From: Brevibacterium pigmentatum
GTDB taxonomy: Bacteria; Actinomycetota; Actinomycetes; Actinomycetales; Brevibacteriaceae
Assembly (NCBI RefSeq): GCF_011617465.1
Contig: NZ_CP050153.1
Coordinates: 3,038,001 to 3,102,000, forward strand
Reading direction: 5' to 3'
DNA length: 64,000 nucleotides
Shown: positions 36,218-45,265 of the stretch, piece by piece
Numbering within the stretch: position 1 is the first letter of the stretch
Layout of the letters: the number at the start of each line of letters is the position of its first letter
Program-made: the position numbers and the translations under genes
Notes under the pieces: model-generated
The model's input: only the letters and a program-made list of their open reading frames with translations
What the model was told of the DNA's origin: nothing
Databases searched by the model: none

Positions 36218-36795
36218 ATGGACGAGACCTCGGCAGAACCGACCGATGACATACCCCGCGACGCGGCTGTCGCTCCCGCGCCCACCGTTACCGATGACGA
36301 ACGGCATCGACTTACTGCGCAGATCGGCGAGCAGGGTGCTTCGACTCCATCCGCGAGCATCGCATCGTCCGGGTCCCGGATCTCACCGACCCCACCCCCT
36401 GGCCCCGGTTCGCCTCCAGCGCGGTCTCTGAGGGAGTGAGGAGCATGCTCGCCTTCCAACTCTTCGTCGAGGTCGACAGCCTCGGTGCCCTCAATCTCTA
36501 TTCGAAGACTCCCCGCGCCTTCGACCAGGAATCGGAAGACATCGGAAGCGGAGTGGCCGCTCATGCCTCTCTGGCTCTGGCCAACGCGCAGAAGCAGGGA
36601 CAGCTCTAAGAGGCAGTGGCCTCGCGGGATCTCATCGGTCAGGCGAAAGGGATCCTCATGGAACGGCACAAGATCAGTGAGCACGAGGCGTTCCTGCTGC
36701 TCACGAAGGTGAGCTCGAAGACGAACACGAAGCTGCGTGAGGTCGCCGAGGAGTTCGTCAGCACCGGTGCGCTGCCGGGCACGGTCACCGACTGA
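36218..36795 (+). pseudogene. Broken GAF-ANTAR regulator
   Basis: From about 36334 one frame reads FDSIREHRIVRVPDL, then MLAFQLFVEVDSLGALNLYS (end of a GAF domain), then an in-frame TAA at 36607-36609, then AVASRDLIGQAKGILMERHK and the rest of an ANTAR RNA-binding domain to the TGA at 36793. The start (ATG at 36218) is in another frame, so a frameshift near 36333 is also needed. The N-terminal part of GAF is missing. ANTAR proteins act as antiterminators; this one should be inactive unless the stop is read through. Confidence 0.8.
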
Positions 36796-36913
36796 TCCGG
36801 CACGTCCGTCTGCTCATTCTCTTCGACCTGCCACTTGTTGTCCGGTGCGGCTCTGGGATAATCTGAGAATCGGTCAAGCAGATGGCCGCCTTCCTGGACC
36901 CAAAGGGACCACT

Positions 36914-37234
36914 GTGTACACTCTGCTCAACAACAGCGAAGCTTCCAAGTTCGATCTCTACCTTCCCGGACAGCTCGTCGCCTCTCTTCACTACACGATC
37001 ACAGCGGACGAGATCATGTTCGTCTACTGCGAAGCCATTGAGCCCCTCGATTCGGAACGGCATTGCCGCGAACTCCTGCGTCTGGCTCTCGAAGACTCAC
37101 TGAATCGCCGGATCCCCATCACCGTCTCGTGCCCGATCGCGCGCAAGCACATCGACAGCGACCCGGTCATCGGTGCCCAGATGCAGACTCTGCCCAAGAA
37201 CGTGGGGCATAAGCACGAGAACTCCGTCGAATAG
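36914..37234 (+). CDS. Small GNAT-type N-acetyltransferase (COG2388-like)
   Basis: 106 residues from a GTG. FDLYLPGQLVASLHYTITAD, then IMFVYCEAIEP and LRLALEDSLNRRIPITVSCP fit the small YjdJ-like acetyltransferase family, which consists of little more than the acetyl-CoA-binding core. The usual Arg/Gln-x-x-Gly acetyl-CoA loop is replaced by SERHCR, so activity is doubtful. It lies between two gene remnants and may itself be degenerating. Confidence 0.6.
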   Translation: MYTLLNNSEASKFDLYLPGQLVASLHYTITADEIMFVYCEAIEPLDSERHCRELLRLALEDSLNRRIPITVSCPIARKHIDSDPVIGAQMQTLPKNVGHKHENSVE

Positions 37235-37359
37235 GGCAGCGACCGCATCTGTCACACCTCTTGCGTCTCGGCATCGGTCTCGACATCCTGGGGCGACGAG
37301 AAACATCGTGCTCGTCGATCTCAGCGGTGAGGAAATTCTGAGGAAGGGCGCCAACAGAG

Positions 37360-37584
37360 GATCAGCTGTCCGCCGTCGCCGGCAACGACAACATCCGAGA
37401 CGTCGCCGGACACGACTTCAGCGCGAAGGACCTGCGCATGTGGCGGGCGACCGTCGTCGCCGCTCACGAGCTGCCATGGGCCGAGGCGCGGTTCGTGCCC
37501 GCCGATGTGCTGTCGTCATCTTCATCGTCTCCTCGTGTCAGTGTGCGTGTCGTCTGCTCCCCCGCAGCGGGAACGGTCGGATGA
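37360..37584 (+). pseudogene. Remnant of DNA topoisomerase IB
   Basis: One frame reads IRDVAGHDFSAKDLRMWRAT followed by VVAAHELP. This resembles the block G-x-x-F-T-A-K-D-x-R-T-W-x-A-T of bacterial type IB topoisomerases. Nothing of the rest of the enzyme is present: the frame is closed by a TGA at 37339 upstream and turns into low-complexity Ser residues downstream. No start codon. Probably a leftover of a deletion. Confidence 0.55.
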
Positions 37585-37865
37585 CCCACTCTCCGGGTGC
37601 GGGACGCTCATCATCCTGAGTGCTCCCGAGCACTGTCCAGGGGGCCGCCGCCCCCGGCGGGTGCCTCAGACAACGTTGCCGTTCGCGGACACAGAGACGG
37701 TCGTCACGCCGTCCCAAGCGACCGTCCTCGGGCCGCGTTCCGTGCCTGGCCCGCCTGCCGACGGCTCAGCGGCGATGAAGTATGAGTCTCGTGCGGACGC
37801 TGACATCGGCAGCGCACTTTGCCACGCTGTCTACTCAGGCACGGCCGACGATGAGGAGTCAGCGG
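37585..37865. other. Intergenic stretch, nothing recognised
   Basis: About 280 bases between the topoisomerase remnant and the diiron-type gene. Short open frames exist but have no ribosome binding site or family match. It probably holds the promoter of the following genes. Confidence 0.5.
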
Positions 37866-38960
37866 ATGACACAGACTGGTGCGATCGACGAACTGAACAG
37901 CCCTGCACCGCTCACTGCGCCGGAGCGCGGGCTCATGCCTCGGCCGAGAGGCGAGGTCACCTCGTTGCTGCTCAGCGTGCTCACATCTGACGGCGGGGAA
38001 GCTGCTGAGCTGCTGCCCGAACTCGACGCGGCCGCTTCTTCTGCGCTGGTGTCGAGTGAGGACATGTTCCGCGACGAGGATCTGCAGCTGGCGCTCCACC
38101 TTCTCTACACCCTGCACACCGGCCCTGCCGATTTCGTGCACGGAGACTGGGAATGGGACCCCTCGCTGATCGGGATCCGCGGAAGGATCGAGCGCCGCTT
38201 CGAGACCGCGCTGCGAGCACTCGCGCCATTGCCGGACCTCATTCCGCGCTCCGGCGCCGAACTCGCACAGACACTGTTCTCGATGACCAGCGAGGTGGCG
38301 CAGCCGGAGCTGGCCACATGGGCGGCGAAGCACGCGTCCGTCGACCAGCTGCGGGAATTCCTCATCCACAAGTCCATCTACACCTTGCGCGAAGCCGATC
38401 CCCATTCCTGGGCGATACCTCGACTGCGCGGACGGGCGAAGGCAGCCCTCGTCGAGATCCAGGCTGACGAATACGGCGGCGGCAGACCCGAGCGCGTCCA
38501 CGCCGAGATCTTCGCCCAGGCGCTGCGCGGATTCGGTCTGGACGACCGACCCGATCACTACCTCGATGACGTGCCTGCGGTCACTCTCGCCTCGGTGAAC
38601 GCGATGAACCTCTTCGGTCTCAACCGGCGCCTGCGAGGTGCCGCCATCGGTCATCTCGCGGCGTTCGAGATGACCTCGTCCATCCCCAACGGCCTCTACT
38701 CTCGTGCCTTCTCCAGAAACGGCTTCGACCGGGACGTCACGTGGTACTTCGACGAACACGTCGAAGCCGACGCCGTTCACGAACAGATCGCCGCACATGA
38801 CCTCGCGGGAGGGGCAGCCGACGACGAACCGGGACTCATCCCCGACATCCTCTTCGGTGCCGCGGCCTGCCTCCGCCTCGACGACATCACCGGTTCCCGG
38901 ATGCTCGCGGCCTGGTCCACAGGAGCCAGCTCGCTGCGAGCGGGCGGGAGGTCGCTGTGA
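37866..38960 (+). CDS. Iron-containing redox enzyme family protein (heme-oxygenase-like diiron fold)
   Basis: 364 residues from an ATG with GAGGAG 8 bases upstream; longer in-frame starts lack this. All-helical. HKSIYTLREADPHSWAIPRL, VEIQADEYGGG (about 197-206), GHLAAFEMTSS and YFDEHVEADAVHEQI match the HDO (heme-oxygenase-like diiron) family, with Glu, His and Asp placed for a dinuclear iron site. Members oxidise small substrates in varied pathways; the substrate here is unknown. The stop overlaps the start of a CDGSH iron-sulfur protein, a likely electron donor. Confidence 0.85.
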   Translation: MTQTGAIDELNSPAPLTAPERGLMPRPRGEVTSLLLSVLTSDGGEAAELLPELDAAASSALVSSEDMFRDEDLQLALHLLYTLHTGPADFVHGDWEWDPSLIGIRGRIERRFETALRALAPLPDLIPRSGAELAQTLFSMTSEVAQPELATWAAKHASVDQLREFLIHKSIYTLREADPHSWAIPRLRGRAKAALVEIQADEYGGGRPERVHAEIFAQALRGFGLDDRPDHYLDDVPAVTLASVNAMNLFGLNRRLRGAAIGHLAAFEMTSSIPNGLYSRAFSRNGFDRDVTWYFDEHVEADAVHEQIAAHDLAGGAADDEPGLIPDILFGAAACLRLDDITGSRMLAAWSTGASSLRAGGRSL

Positions 38961-39217
38961 ACACGACTCCGACCACCACCATCACTCCGTGCCCGGACGG
39001 GCCGCTGCTGATCCGAGGCGACTTCGCGGTCCTCACAGCACCAGGACGGGAGGAGACGGCAACCGAACGTCGGGTCGTCGCCCTCTGCCGGTGCGGGAAG
39101 ACCGGAATCCCACCGCTGTGCGACGGCTCCCATCGGGCCGTCGGCTTCCGTGCTCCCGCACCACCGCCGACAGAAGACCAGCCGACAGACCCCGCGGAGC
39201 CATCGGATAACGACTGA
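38957..39217 (+). CDS. CDGSH iron-sulfur domain protein
   Basis: 86 residues. LCRCGKTGIPPLCDGSHR gives Cys44, Cys46, Cys55 and His59, the 3Cys-1His ligands of a [2Fe-2S] CDGSH cluster. Single-motif proteins of this kind are redox-active. The GTG start overlaps the upstream stop by 4 bases (GTGA), so it is made together with the diiron-type protein. Confidence 0.92.
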   Translation: MNTTPTTTITPCPDGPLLIRGDFAVLTAPGREETATERRVVALCRCGKTGIPPLCDGSHRAVGFRAPAPPPTEDQPTDPAEPSDND

Positions 39218-39279
39218 CCCGCGGGCGAGCGACCGCTCCGACGGGCGAACACACTGTCGATCGAGAAGGAGAGAAGACA

Positions 39280-40464
39280 ATGCGTGCAGTCACTTGGCAA
39301 GGCAAGAGAGACGTCTCTGTGGAGACGGTCGATGATCCGATCCGTCACAAGTCGAACGACGCGATCATCGAAGTCACCTCCACCGCCATCTGCGGCTCCG
39401 ACCTTCACCTCTACGAAGTGCTGGGTCCATTCATGGACCGCGGGGACATCATCGGGCACGAGACGATGGGTCGAGTCGTCGAGGCCGGCCCCGATTCCGG
39501 CTTGTCGACCGACGATCGGGTGGTCGTGCCGTTTCCCATCTCCTGCGGCCGCTGCTGGATGTGCGAGCAGGGGCTGTACACCCAATGCGAGACCACACAG
39601 GTGAGGCAGTACGGGTCCGGGGCACAGCTGTTCGGCTACTCTCGACTCTACGGGTCTGTGCCCGGCGGGCAGGCAGAATACCTCCGTGTCCCCTATGCCG
39701 ACGTCGGACCGATCAAGGTCGGTGCCGATCTTCCCGACCACCGCTACCTCTTCCTCAGCGACATCCTCCCCACGGCATGGCAGGCAGTGAAATACGCCGG
39801 GATCAGGGAAGGCGACTCGCTCGGCGTCTACGGTCTCGGGCCTGTCGGCCAGTTCGCCGCCCGCATCGGCAGACACCTCGGCGCGCAGGTCTTCGCTCTC
39901 GACCCGGTCCCCGAACGTCGTGACATGGCCGCTCGCCACGGGATCGAGGTCTTCGACTTCGACGAGGACGCACATTCGGCCATCCGAGAGGCCACCTCCG
40001 GGCGTGGGCCCGACGCGGTCGTCGACGCCGTGGGGATGGAAGCACACGGGTCCCCGCTGGCCTCGGCCGCACAGCAGGCGACCGGTCTGCTCCCGCCTCC
40101 GGCCGCGCGGAAGCTCATGGAGACCAGCGGCATCGACAGGACCGCGGTCCTCCACGCGGCGATCGATCTGGTCCGTCGGGGCGGGACCCTCTCGCTCAGC
40201 GGAGTCTACGGTGGGGCACTCTCACCCATGCCGCTGCTCACCCTCTTCGACAAGCAGATCCAGCTGCGGATGGGGCAGTGCAACGTCCGCAGCTGGACCG
40301 ATGACCTTCTGCCGTTGGTCGAAAGCTCCGACGATCCGCTTGGCGTCGATGACCTCGTCACCCACCGGCTTCCCCTCGATTCAGCTCCCGAAGCCTATGA
40401 GATGTTCCAGCAGAAGACCGACGGCTGCATCAAGGTCGTCCTCGACCCGAACGCGGATCTGTGA
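39280..40464 (+). CDS. Zinc-dependent alcohol/formaldehyde dehydrogenase family protein
   Basis: 394 residues, medium-chain dehydrogenase. Catalytic zinc site: Cys of AICGSDLHLYE and HETMG; structural zinc site CGRCWMCEQGLYTQC; NAD-binding loop GVYGLGPVGQFAARIG. The length and the loop after the nucleotide fold fit glutathione-independent formaldehyde dehydrogenase-like proteins. AAGGAGAG lies upstream. It may be co-transcribed with the diiron/CDGSH pair (62-base gap) and the catalase gene 44 bases further on. Confidence 0.9.
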   Translation: MRAVTWQGKRDVSVETVDDPIRHKSNDAIIEVTSTAICGSDLHLYEVLGPFMDRGDIIGHETMGRVVEAGPDSGLSTDDRVVVPFPISCGRCWMCEQGLYTQCETTQVRQYGSGAQLFGYSRLYGSVPGGQAEYLRVPYADVGPIKVGADLPDHRYLFLSDILPTAWQAVKYAGIREGDSLGVYGLGPVGQFAARIGRHLGAQVFALDPVPERRDMAARHGIEVFDFDEDAHSAIREATSGRGPDAVVDAVGMEAHGSPLASAAQQATGLLPPPAARKLMETSGIDRTAVLHAAIDLVRRGGTLSLSGVYGGALSPMPLLTLFDKQIQLRMGQCNVRSWTDDLLPLVESSDDPLGVDDLVTHRLPLDSAPEAYEMFQQKTDGCIKVVLDPNADL

Positions 40465-40508
40465 GCCGCCCACCGCTTCTGCAGTCAACCCACCATTGAG
40501 GAGACACC

Positions 40509-42662
40509 ATGAGTACAGAAGATCGACCGATCATTCCGGGCAAACCCGGTTCCCGCACTCCGGACTTCGAGGAGCCGACGACGCCGCGAGAGCCGTTGCC
40601 GCCGAAGCCCGATCAGAGCGGTCCGAAGCCGACGTCACCCACAGGGGCGCCCAGTCGCGACGAGCAGGAGGACCAGGCCCAACAGGGCAGCTGGCTGACC
40701 ACTGCCCAGGGCGCCCGGCTCTATGACACGGACCATTCGCTCAAGGCGGGTTCCCGTGGACCGACCCTGCTGCAGGACCACCACCTGCGGGAGAAGATCA
40801 CCCACTTCGACCATGAGCGCATCCCCGAACGTGTCGTCCACGCGCGCGGTTCTGCCGCCCACGGCACGTTCATCTCCTACGGCAATGCCGCGACCATCAC
40901 GAAGGCGGCCTTCCTCGCCCCCGACGTCGAGACGGAGGTCTTCACCCGCTTCTCCTCGGTCGTCGGCTCGCGCGGCTCGGCCGACGCCGTCCGCGACACC
41001 CGGGGCTTCGCGACGAAGTTCTATACGAGGGACGGTGTGTTCGACCTCGTCGGCAACAACATCCCGGTGTTCTTCATCCAGGATGCGATCAAGTTCCCCG
41101 ACATCGTCCATGCGGCCAAACCGCACCCGGACCGTGAGATCCCGCAGGCGCAGAGCGCTCACGACACCTTCTGGGACTTCGTGTCCCTGCACACCGAGGC
41201 GACTCATCACACGATGTGGCAGATGTCCGATCGGGGCATCCCCCGCTCCTTCCGGATGATGGAGGGCTTCGGGATCCACACCTTCCGAACCGAGAACTCC
41301 GCCGGAGAGACCTCCCTGGTGAAGTTCCACTGGAAGCCGAAGGCCGGTGTGCATTCGCTCATCTGGGAGGAGGCCCAGATGGTCAACGGCGTCGATCCGG
41401 ACTTCCATCGCCGGGACCTCGCCGACGCCATCGAGGCCGGAGCATGCCCGCAGTGGGAACTCGGCGTCCAGGTCTTCCCCGACGACCCCCATGAGACCTT
41501 CGAGGGAATCGACCTGCTCGATCCGACGAAGATCGTGCCCGAGGAGCTCGCACCCGTACAGCCGCTGGGAATGCTCACGCTCAACCGCAATCCCAGCAAC
41601 TTCTTCGATGAGACCGAGCAGGTGGCGTTCCACCCCGGGCATGTGGTCCCGGGCATCGACATCACCGACGATCCGCTGCTCCAAGGGCGGCTGTTCTCCT
41701 ATCTCGACACCCAGCTCACCCGACTGGGCGGGCCGAACTTCTCTCAGCTCCCGATCAACCGTCCGCACTGCCCGGTCAACGACATGTTCCGCGACGGAAT
41801 GCACCAGACTGCCGACCATCGCGGCACCGCACCGTACAAGCCGAATTCGCTCGACGGCGGCAACCCGTTCCCTGCCGAGCAGACCGACGAGCATACGTTC
41901 GTCGAAATCGCCCACGAGATTCCGGCGTCGAAGAAGGAACGCCGTTCGCCGGAGTCCTTCGACGACCACTATTCCCAGCCGCGCATGTTCTGGCTCAGCC
42001 TCACCCCCGTCGAACAGCAGCACCTCGCCGATGCCTTCACCTTCGAGCTCGGCAAATGCTACGAGGAGACGATCCGGGAGCGCGAGGTCGCTGTGCTCGC
42101 CTGCATCGACTCGGAGCTTGCCCGCATGGTCGCCGAGGGGCTGGGTCTCGAGGCCCCTGCGGCTCAGACGCCGCCGCGCAGCGATATCGAACCGAGCCCG
42201 GCACTGTCCCAGGTGGGGAAGCGCTGGCCGGTCGACGGGCGCAAGATCGGCATCGTCACCGGCAGTGGGACCGACCCCGAGCAGGTCATCCGCGCCTACG
42301 ACCGCATCGCCGAGGCGGGAATGGTCCCCATCACGATCGCTCCGGTGGGTGGACGCATCACCTCCGGCGAGCGGAGCGTCGCCGTCGAGCGGACATACCT
42401 GACCGTGGCCTCGAGCGAACTCGACGCCTTCTTCTTCGCCGATGGTGCCGAGCTGACCACCGAGATCGAGCTCCTGATCACGGAAGCGTGGCGTCATCTC
42501 AAGTTCATCGCCGCCAGCGGAGACTCCTGCACCATGATGGAGAAGTACGGCATCACGGCCGACGACCCCGGAGTGTACTGCAAAGATGACCTCGAAACGG
42601 CGCTCTCGCAGCTGCAGGAGGGGCTGAGCGAGCACCGAGCTTGGGCCCGGGTCGAGGCCTGA
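40509..42662 (+). CDS. Large-subunit catalase (HPII/KatE type)
   Basis: 717 residues, the clade 2 length. Distal site RVVHARGSAAHGTF (His), the NNIPVFFIQD substrate channel, and proximal heme Tyr in RLFSYLDTQLTRLGG are intact. The last 145 residues (KIGIVTGSGTDPEQVIRAY onwards) form the flavodoxin/DJ-1-like domain found only in large catalases. The hydrophilic N-terminal 60 residues are the extended arm. GAGGAGAC precedes the ATG. Removes hydrogen peroxide. Confidence 0.94.
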   Translation: MSTEDRPIIPGKPGSRTPDFEEPTTPREPLPPKPDQSGPKPTSPTGAPSRDEQEDQAQQGSWLTTAQGARLYDTDHSLKAGSRGPTLLQDHHLREKITHFDHERIPERVVHARGSAAHGTFISYGNAATITKAAFLAPDVETEVFTRFSSVVGSRGSADAVRDTRGFATKFYTRDGVFDLVGNNIPVFFIQDAIKFPDIVHAAKPHPDREIPQAQSAHDTFWDFVSLHTEATHHTMWQMSDRGIPRSFRMMEGFGIHTFRTENSAGETSLVKFHWKPKAGVHSLIWEEAQMVNGVDPDFHRRDLADAIEAGACPQWELGVQVFPDDPHETFEGIDLLDPTKIVPEELAPVQPLGMLTLNRNPSNFFDETEQVAFHPGHVVPGIDITDDPLLQGRLFSYLDTQLTRLGGPNFSQLPINRPHCPVNDMFRDGMHQTADHRGTAPYKPNSLDGGNPFPAEQTDEHTFVEIAHEIPASKKERRSPESFDDHYSQPRMFWLSLTPVEQQHLADAFTFELGKCYEETIREREVAVLACIDSELARMVAEGLGLEAPAAQTPPRSDIEPSPALSQVGKRWPVDGRKIGIVTGSGTDPEQVIRAYDRIAEAGMVPITIAPVGGRITSGERSVAVERTYLTVASSELDAFFFADGAELTTEIELLITEAWRHLKFIAASGDSCTMMEKYGITADDPGVYCKDDLETALSQLQEGLSEHRAWARVEA

Positions 42663-42782
42663 GACACTGCATGCCATTGCTGAAGGAAAGGTGACGTCGC
42701 CGGTAGCGGGAAGCCCAGGAATCCGGCTCACAGCTCGTCGATGCGCCCGGAGGCATCGAGGACCGGAGCAGGATACGGTGTC

Positions 42783-44420
42783 TCAGTCGCCCCGCACAGG
42801 GCTGACTCCCGAGGCCTGATCGTAGACAGCCCGATACCGGCGGAACGCGCGGCTCCGAGCATAGCTGTGCACAGTGTCGAGCACTTCACGTTGGTGTTCT
42901 GCCTTCTGCGCGAAACCACGGAACTGTTCGGCATCCAGGCCGAGTGCCTCGGCGTTGCCCTCAAGCGTCTGCCACATTCCCAGCTTGCCGATGACCGCGC
43001 TGCGCATCAGCTCCGCTTCGAGCACGAGGGTCATGGGCGAGCGTTTGAGCAGCGAGCCGTTGCTCTTGAGCCTGCCGACCCGTTCGCCGACCCACGACAC
43101 AGCCTCGGCGAGAGGACGGCGCCGAAAACCGAGCTCGCCGATGAGGTGCCGCACGTAGAGATGCTCTCCGCGGATCTCCGCGGCCAGCTCGGACAGGGCT
43201 GCGAAGACGGGAGTGTCGATGAAGTCGGCCGCCATCCGTTCGATCCTCTCCGCGCCGGCGGTGGCCCCGGTGAGATGGTCGCTGAGATAGAGACCTAGGA
43301 GGTCCATGTCGACGTGCTCGTCCGCACCCGGTGCGTCGTGCCCGCGGCTCGTATCGTCCGTTGCCCGCAGGCGCGTATGTTCGACATCGCGTGGACGCAG
43401 CGGGACGGAGGCGGCACCCTCGCCGTCGGCCATGCCTTTGAGCAGTTCGCGCGCGGCGTCCATGGCACTGTACTCCGGCTCCCAGCCGAGTTCCCGGCGT
43501 GCGCGGCCGTTGTCCATCAGCGGCACGTGCAGGCCCATGTCCAGCCATCCGGCATCGGCGGCGACCAGTGAGCTGCTATGGCCCATGCCCAGAGCCGCGC
43601 GCACTGCGCCGTTCGGCACCGGGATGTGCCTGCCGTGGTCGAGCAGTTCGGCCAGATCCTTCGGATGGAGGACATCATCGGCGCAGATGTTGAAGGCGCC
43701 CGAACGGCGACGGAGGACACTGGCGACATAGGCACGGGCGACATCGGTCGAGTGGACGGCTTGGACGCCGCGCAGTCCCGCAGGCAGTGGAAGGAACGGC
43801 AGTCGGCCCGCGCGCAGCAGCTGGACGGGCATCCAGGTTCCCAGGAAATAGCGCTGGATCTCCGAGGCGGCAGGGGCACCGAAGATGAGCGCAGGACGCA
43901 GTCGGGTCACGGTGATCTCGGGGTGGTCGGCGCAGAAGTCGTCGAGCACGCGTTCCTGGGCGGCTTTGTCCACACTGTAGTGGGAAGAGCGGATCCCCTC
44001 GGTCGGCCATTCCTCATCGCGCTTGTCCATGCTGTCATCGGGAGAGTAGGCGCCGACCGAGGACGCCACGACGAGATGTGGGACGCCGGCCGCCGCGACG
44101 GCTGCGGCCACACGGGCCGTGCCGTCGACGTTGACGCGTCGGAGCAGGTCCCGGTCGCTGTTGGGCTGGATCAGCCAGGCCAGATGGATGACGGCGTCGG
44201 CACCGGTCAGCGCTTCTGTGAGATCGCGGTGGGCCGTGCCCTCGCTGCTCGCGGCGGCGATGTCGATCGATCTCCATTCGCATCCGGAATACGGTTCGGC
44301 CTCGGTGTCGGGCATCCGTCTGGAGATCCCCAGCACCGAGGTGATTTCGGGCGTGCGCCCGAGCACGTCGAGGACCGCTGTGCCGACGTTGCCGGTGGCT
44401 CCGATGACTGCGACTCTCAT
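42783..44420 (-). CDS. NAD-dependent epimerase fused to a helical-bundle domain, end of gas vesicle operon
   Basis: 545 residues. N-terminal extended SDR: AVIGATGNVGTAVLDVLGR (NAD loop), ASSVGAYSPDD, YSVDKAAQERVL (Tyr-x3-Lys). After about residue 375 a second domain of about 160 residues is helical (MDLLGLYLSDHLTGATAGAE; AEIRGEHLYVRHLIGELGF; AELMRSAVIGKLGMWQTLE), like a ferritin-like or four-helix bundle, also found alone in actinobacteria. The ATG overlaps the stop of the GvpL-like gene, so it belongs to the gas vesicle operon. Function unknown. Confidence 0.8.
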   Translation of the reverse strand: MRVAVIGATGNVGTAVLDVLGRTPEITSVLGISRRMPDTEAEPYSGCEWRSIDIAAASSEGTAHRDLTEALTGADAVIHLAWLIQPNSDRDLLRRVNVDGTARVAAAVAAAGVPHLVVASSVGAYSPDDSMDKRDEEWPTEGIRSSHYSVDKAAQERVLDDFCADHPEITVTRLRPALIFGAPAASEIQRYFLGTWMPVQLLRAGRLPFLPLPAGLRGVQAVHSTDVARAYVASVLRRRSGAFNICADDVLHPKDLAELLDHGRHIPVPNGAVRAALGMGHSSSLVAADAGWLDMGLHVPLMDNGRARRELGWEPEYSAMDAARELLKGMADGEGAASVPLRPRDVEHTRLRATDDTSRGHDAPGADEHVDMDLLGLYLSDHLTGATAGAERIERMAADFIDTPVFAALSELAAEIRGEHLYVRHLIGELGFRRRPLAEAVSWVGERVGRLKSNGSLLKRSPMTLVLEAELMRSAVIGKLGMWQTLEGNAEALGLDAEQFRGFAQKAEHQREVLDTVHSYARSRAFRRYRAVYDQASGVSPVRGD

Positions 44421-45265
44421 GTTGTCTCGCCCTGCGGGTTCGGCGTCGGCGAGTCTGGTGCAGAGCTGCTCGGGTTCCGCTCCTCGCTGATGGAGACGTC
44501 GGCGAAGGAATACGGCGGCCACGGGCCGAGGAAGCGGATGGACAGAGCGGGCTGGGCCTTCTTGAGCGCGGTGAGCTCGGCTCCCAGTGCCGTGGCGTCT
44601 GTGCTTCTCACCAGGCATGAGGCCATGATCACCGGTGTCAATCCACTTTCGCGGCTCGTGGAGCGGTGTTCCTCGATGTCGAGGCAGTGGGCGGCGATCC
44701 TGGCCCTGATCTCGGGGTAGATCCTGTCGGCCGCTCGATCGACGATCTCCTTCTCCGTCTTCTCCAGTCGCTTCTCGAGCAGTCGGCGCACTCCTGCAGG
44801 ACGGCTCTCCATCTCCGTCCTCATTTCGCCGACCTCTGCGTCGACCTCCTCGAGCAGGCCTCCGTCCAGGAAGATTTCGACTCGCAGCTCGGAGGTGTCG
44901 CACAGCTCCTCGAGTCGTCTCGACAGCATCACCGCGGAGTCGTCGAGCCAATGTTCGAGCTGTTGGGTCGCAGTCGCCTCGGTCTCGGGATCCGAGCGGA
45001 CGATGACGTTGAAGGAGACCGGGAGAAGGGCCGGTGAGTTCTGCCAGGCATCATCGATGACTTCGCTGTGTTCGAGCACCCACCGACGCACGGAATCGTC
45101 CGGCCCGTCGAAGGGACCTCGGGTGTGGCGGTGGACCACGGCCCTCGGGCCGGTGTCGCGTCCGACCATGTGGAGCGCGGAACCGTCGATGCCCGTGACG
45201 GCAGGAGCGTAGTCGTCGCCGGCGACGATGGCGTAGACGTAGAGCATGTCACCCTCGGCGTTCAT
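44417..45265 (-). CDS. gvpL: Gas vesicle protein GvpL/GvpF family (second copy)
   Basis: 282 residues. MLYVYAIVAGDDYAPAVTGI is the N-terminal strand block of GvpF/GvpL; SPALLPVSFNVIVRS and SIRFLGPWPPYSFADV are the later conserved blocks. GvpF/L proteins are needed for the assembly and contact GvpA. The ATG lies in an ATGA overlap with gvpK; a longer in-frame start is within gvpK. A long coiled-coil segment (about 130-190) is inserted. Confidence 0.88.
   Translation of the reverse strand: MNAEGDMLYVYAIVAGDDYAPAVTGIDGSALHMVGRDTGPRAVVHRHTRGPFDGPDDSVRRWVLEHSEVIDDAWQNSPALLPVSFNVIVRSDPETEATATQQLEHWLDDSAVMLSRRLEELCDTSELRVEIFLDGGLLEEVDAEVGEMRTEMESRPAGVRRLLEKRLEKTEKEIVDRAADRIYPEIRARIAAHCLDIEEHRSTSRESGLTPVIMASCLVRSTDATALGAELTALKKAQPALSIRFLGPWPPYSFADVSISEERNPSSSAPDSPTPNPQGETT

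Noticed and set aside
38887-40155. 422-codon open frame opposite the Zn-dehydrogenase
   Set aside because: Antisense shadow without recognisable domains.
40635-42731. 698-codon open frame opposite the catalase gene
   Set aside because: Antisense shadow of a certain gene; the sequence is Arg/Gly/Asp-rich without any domain.
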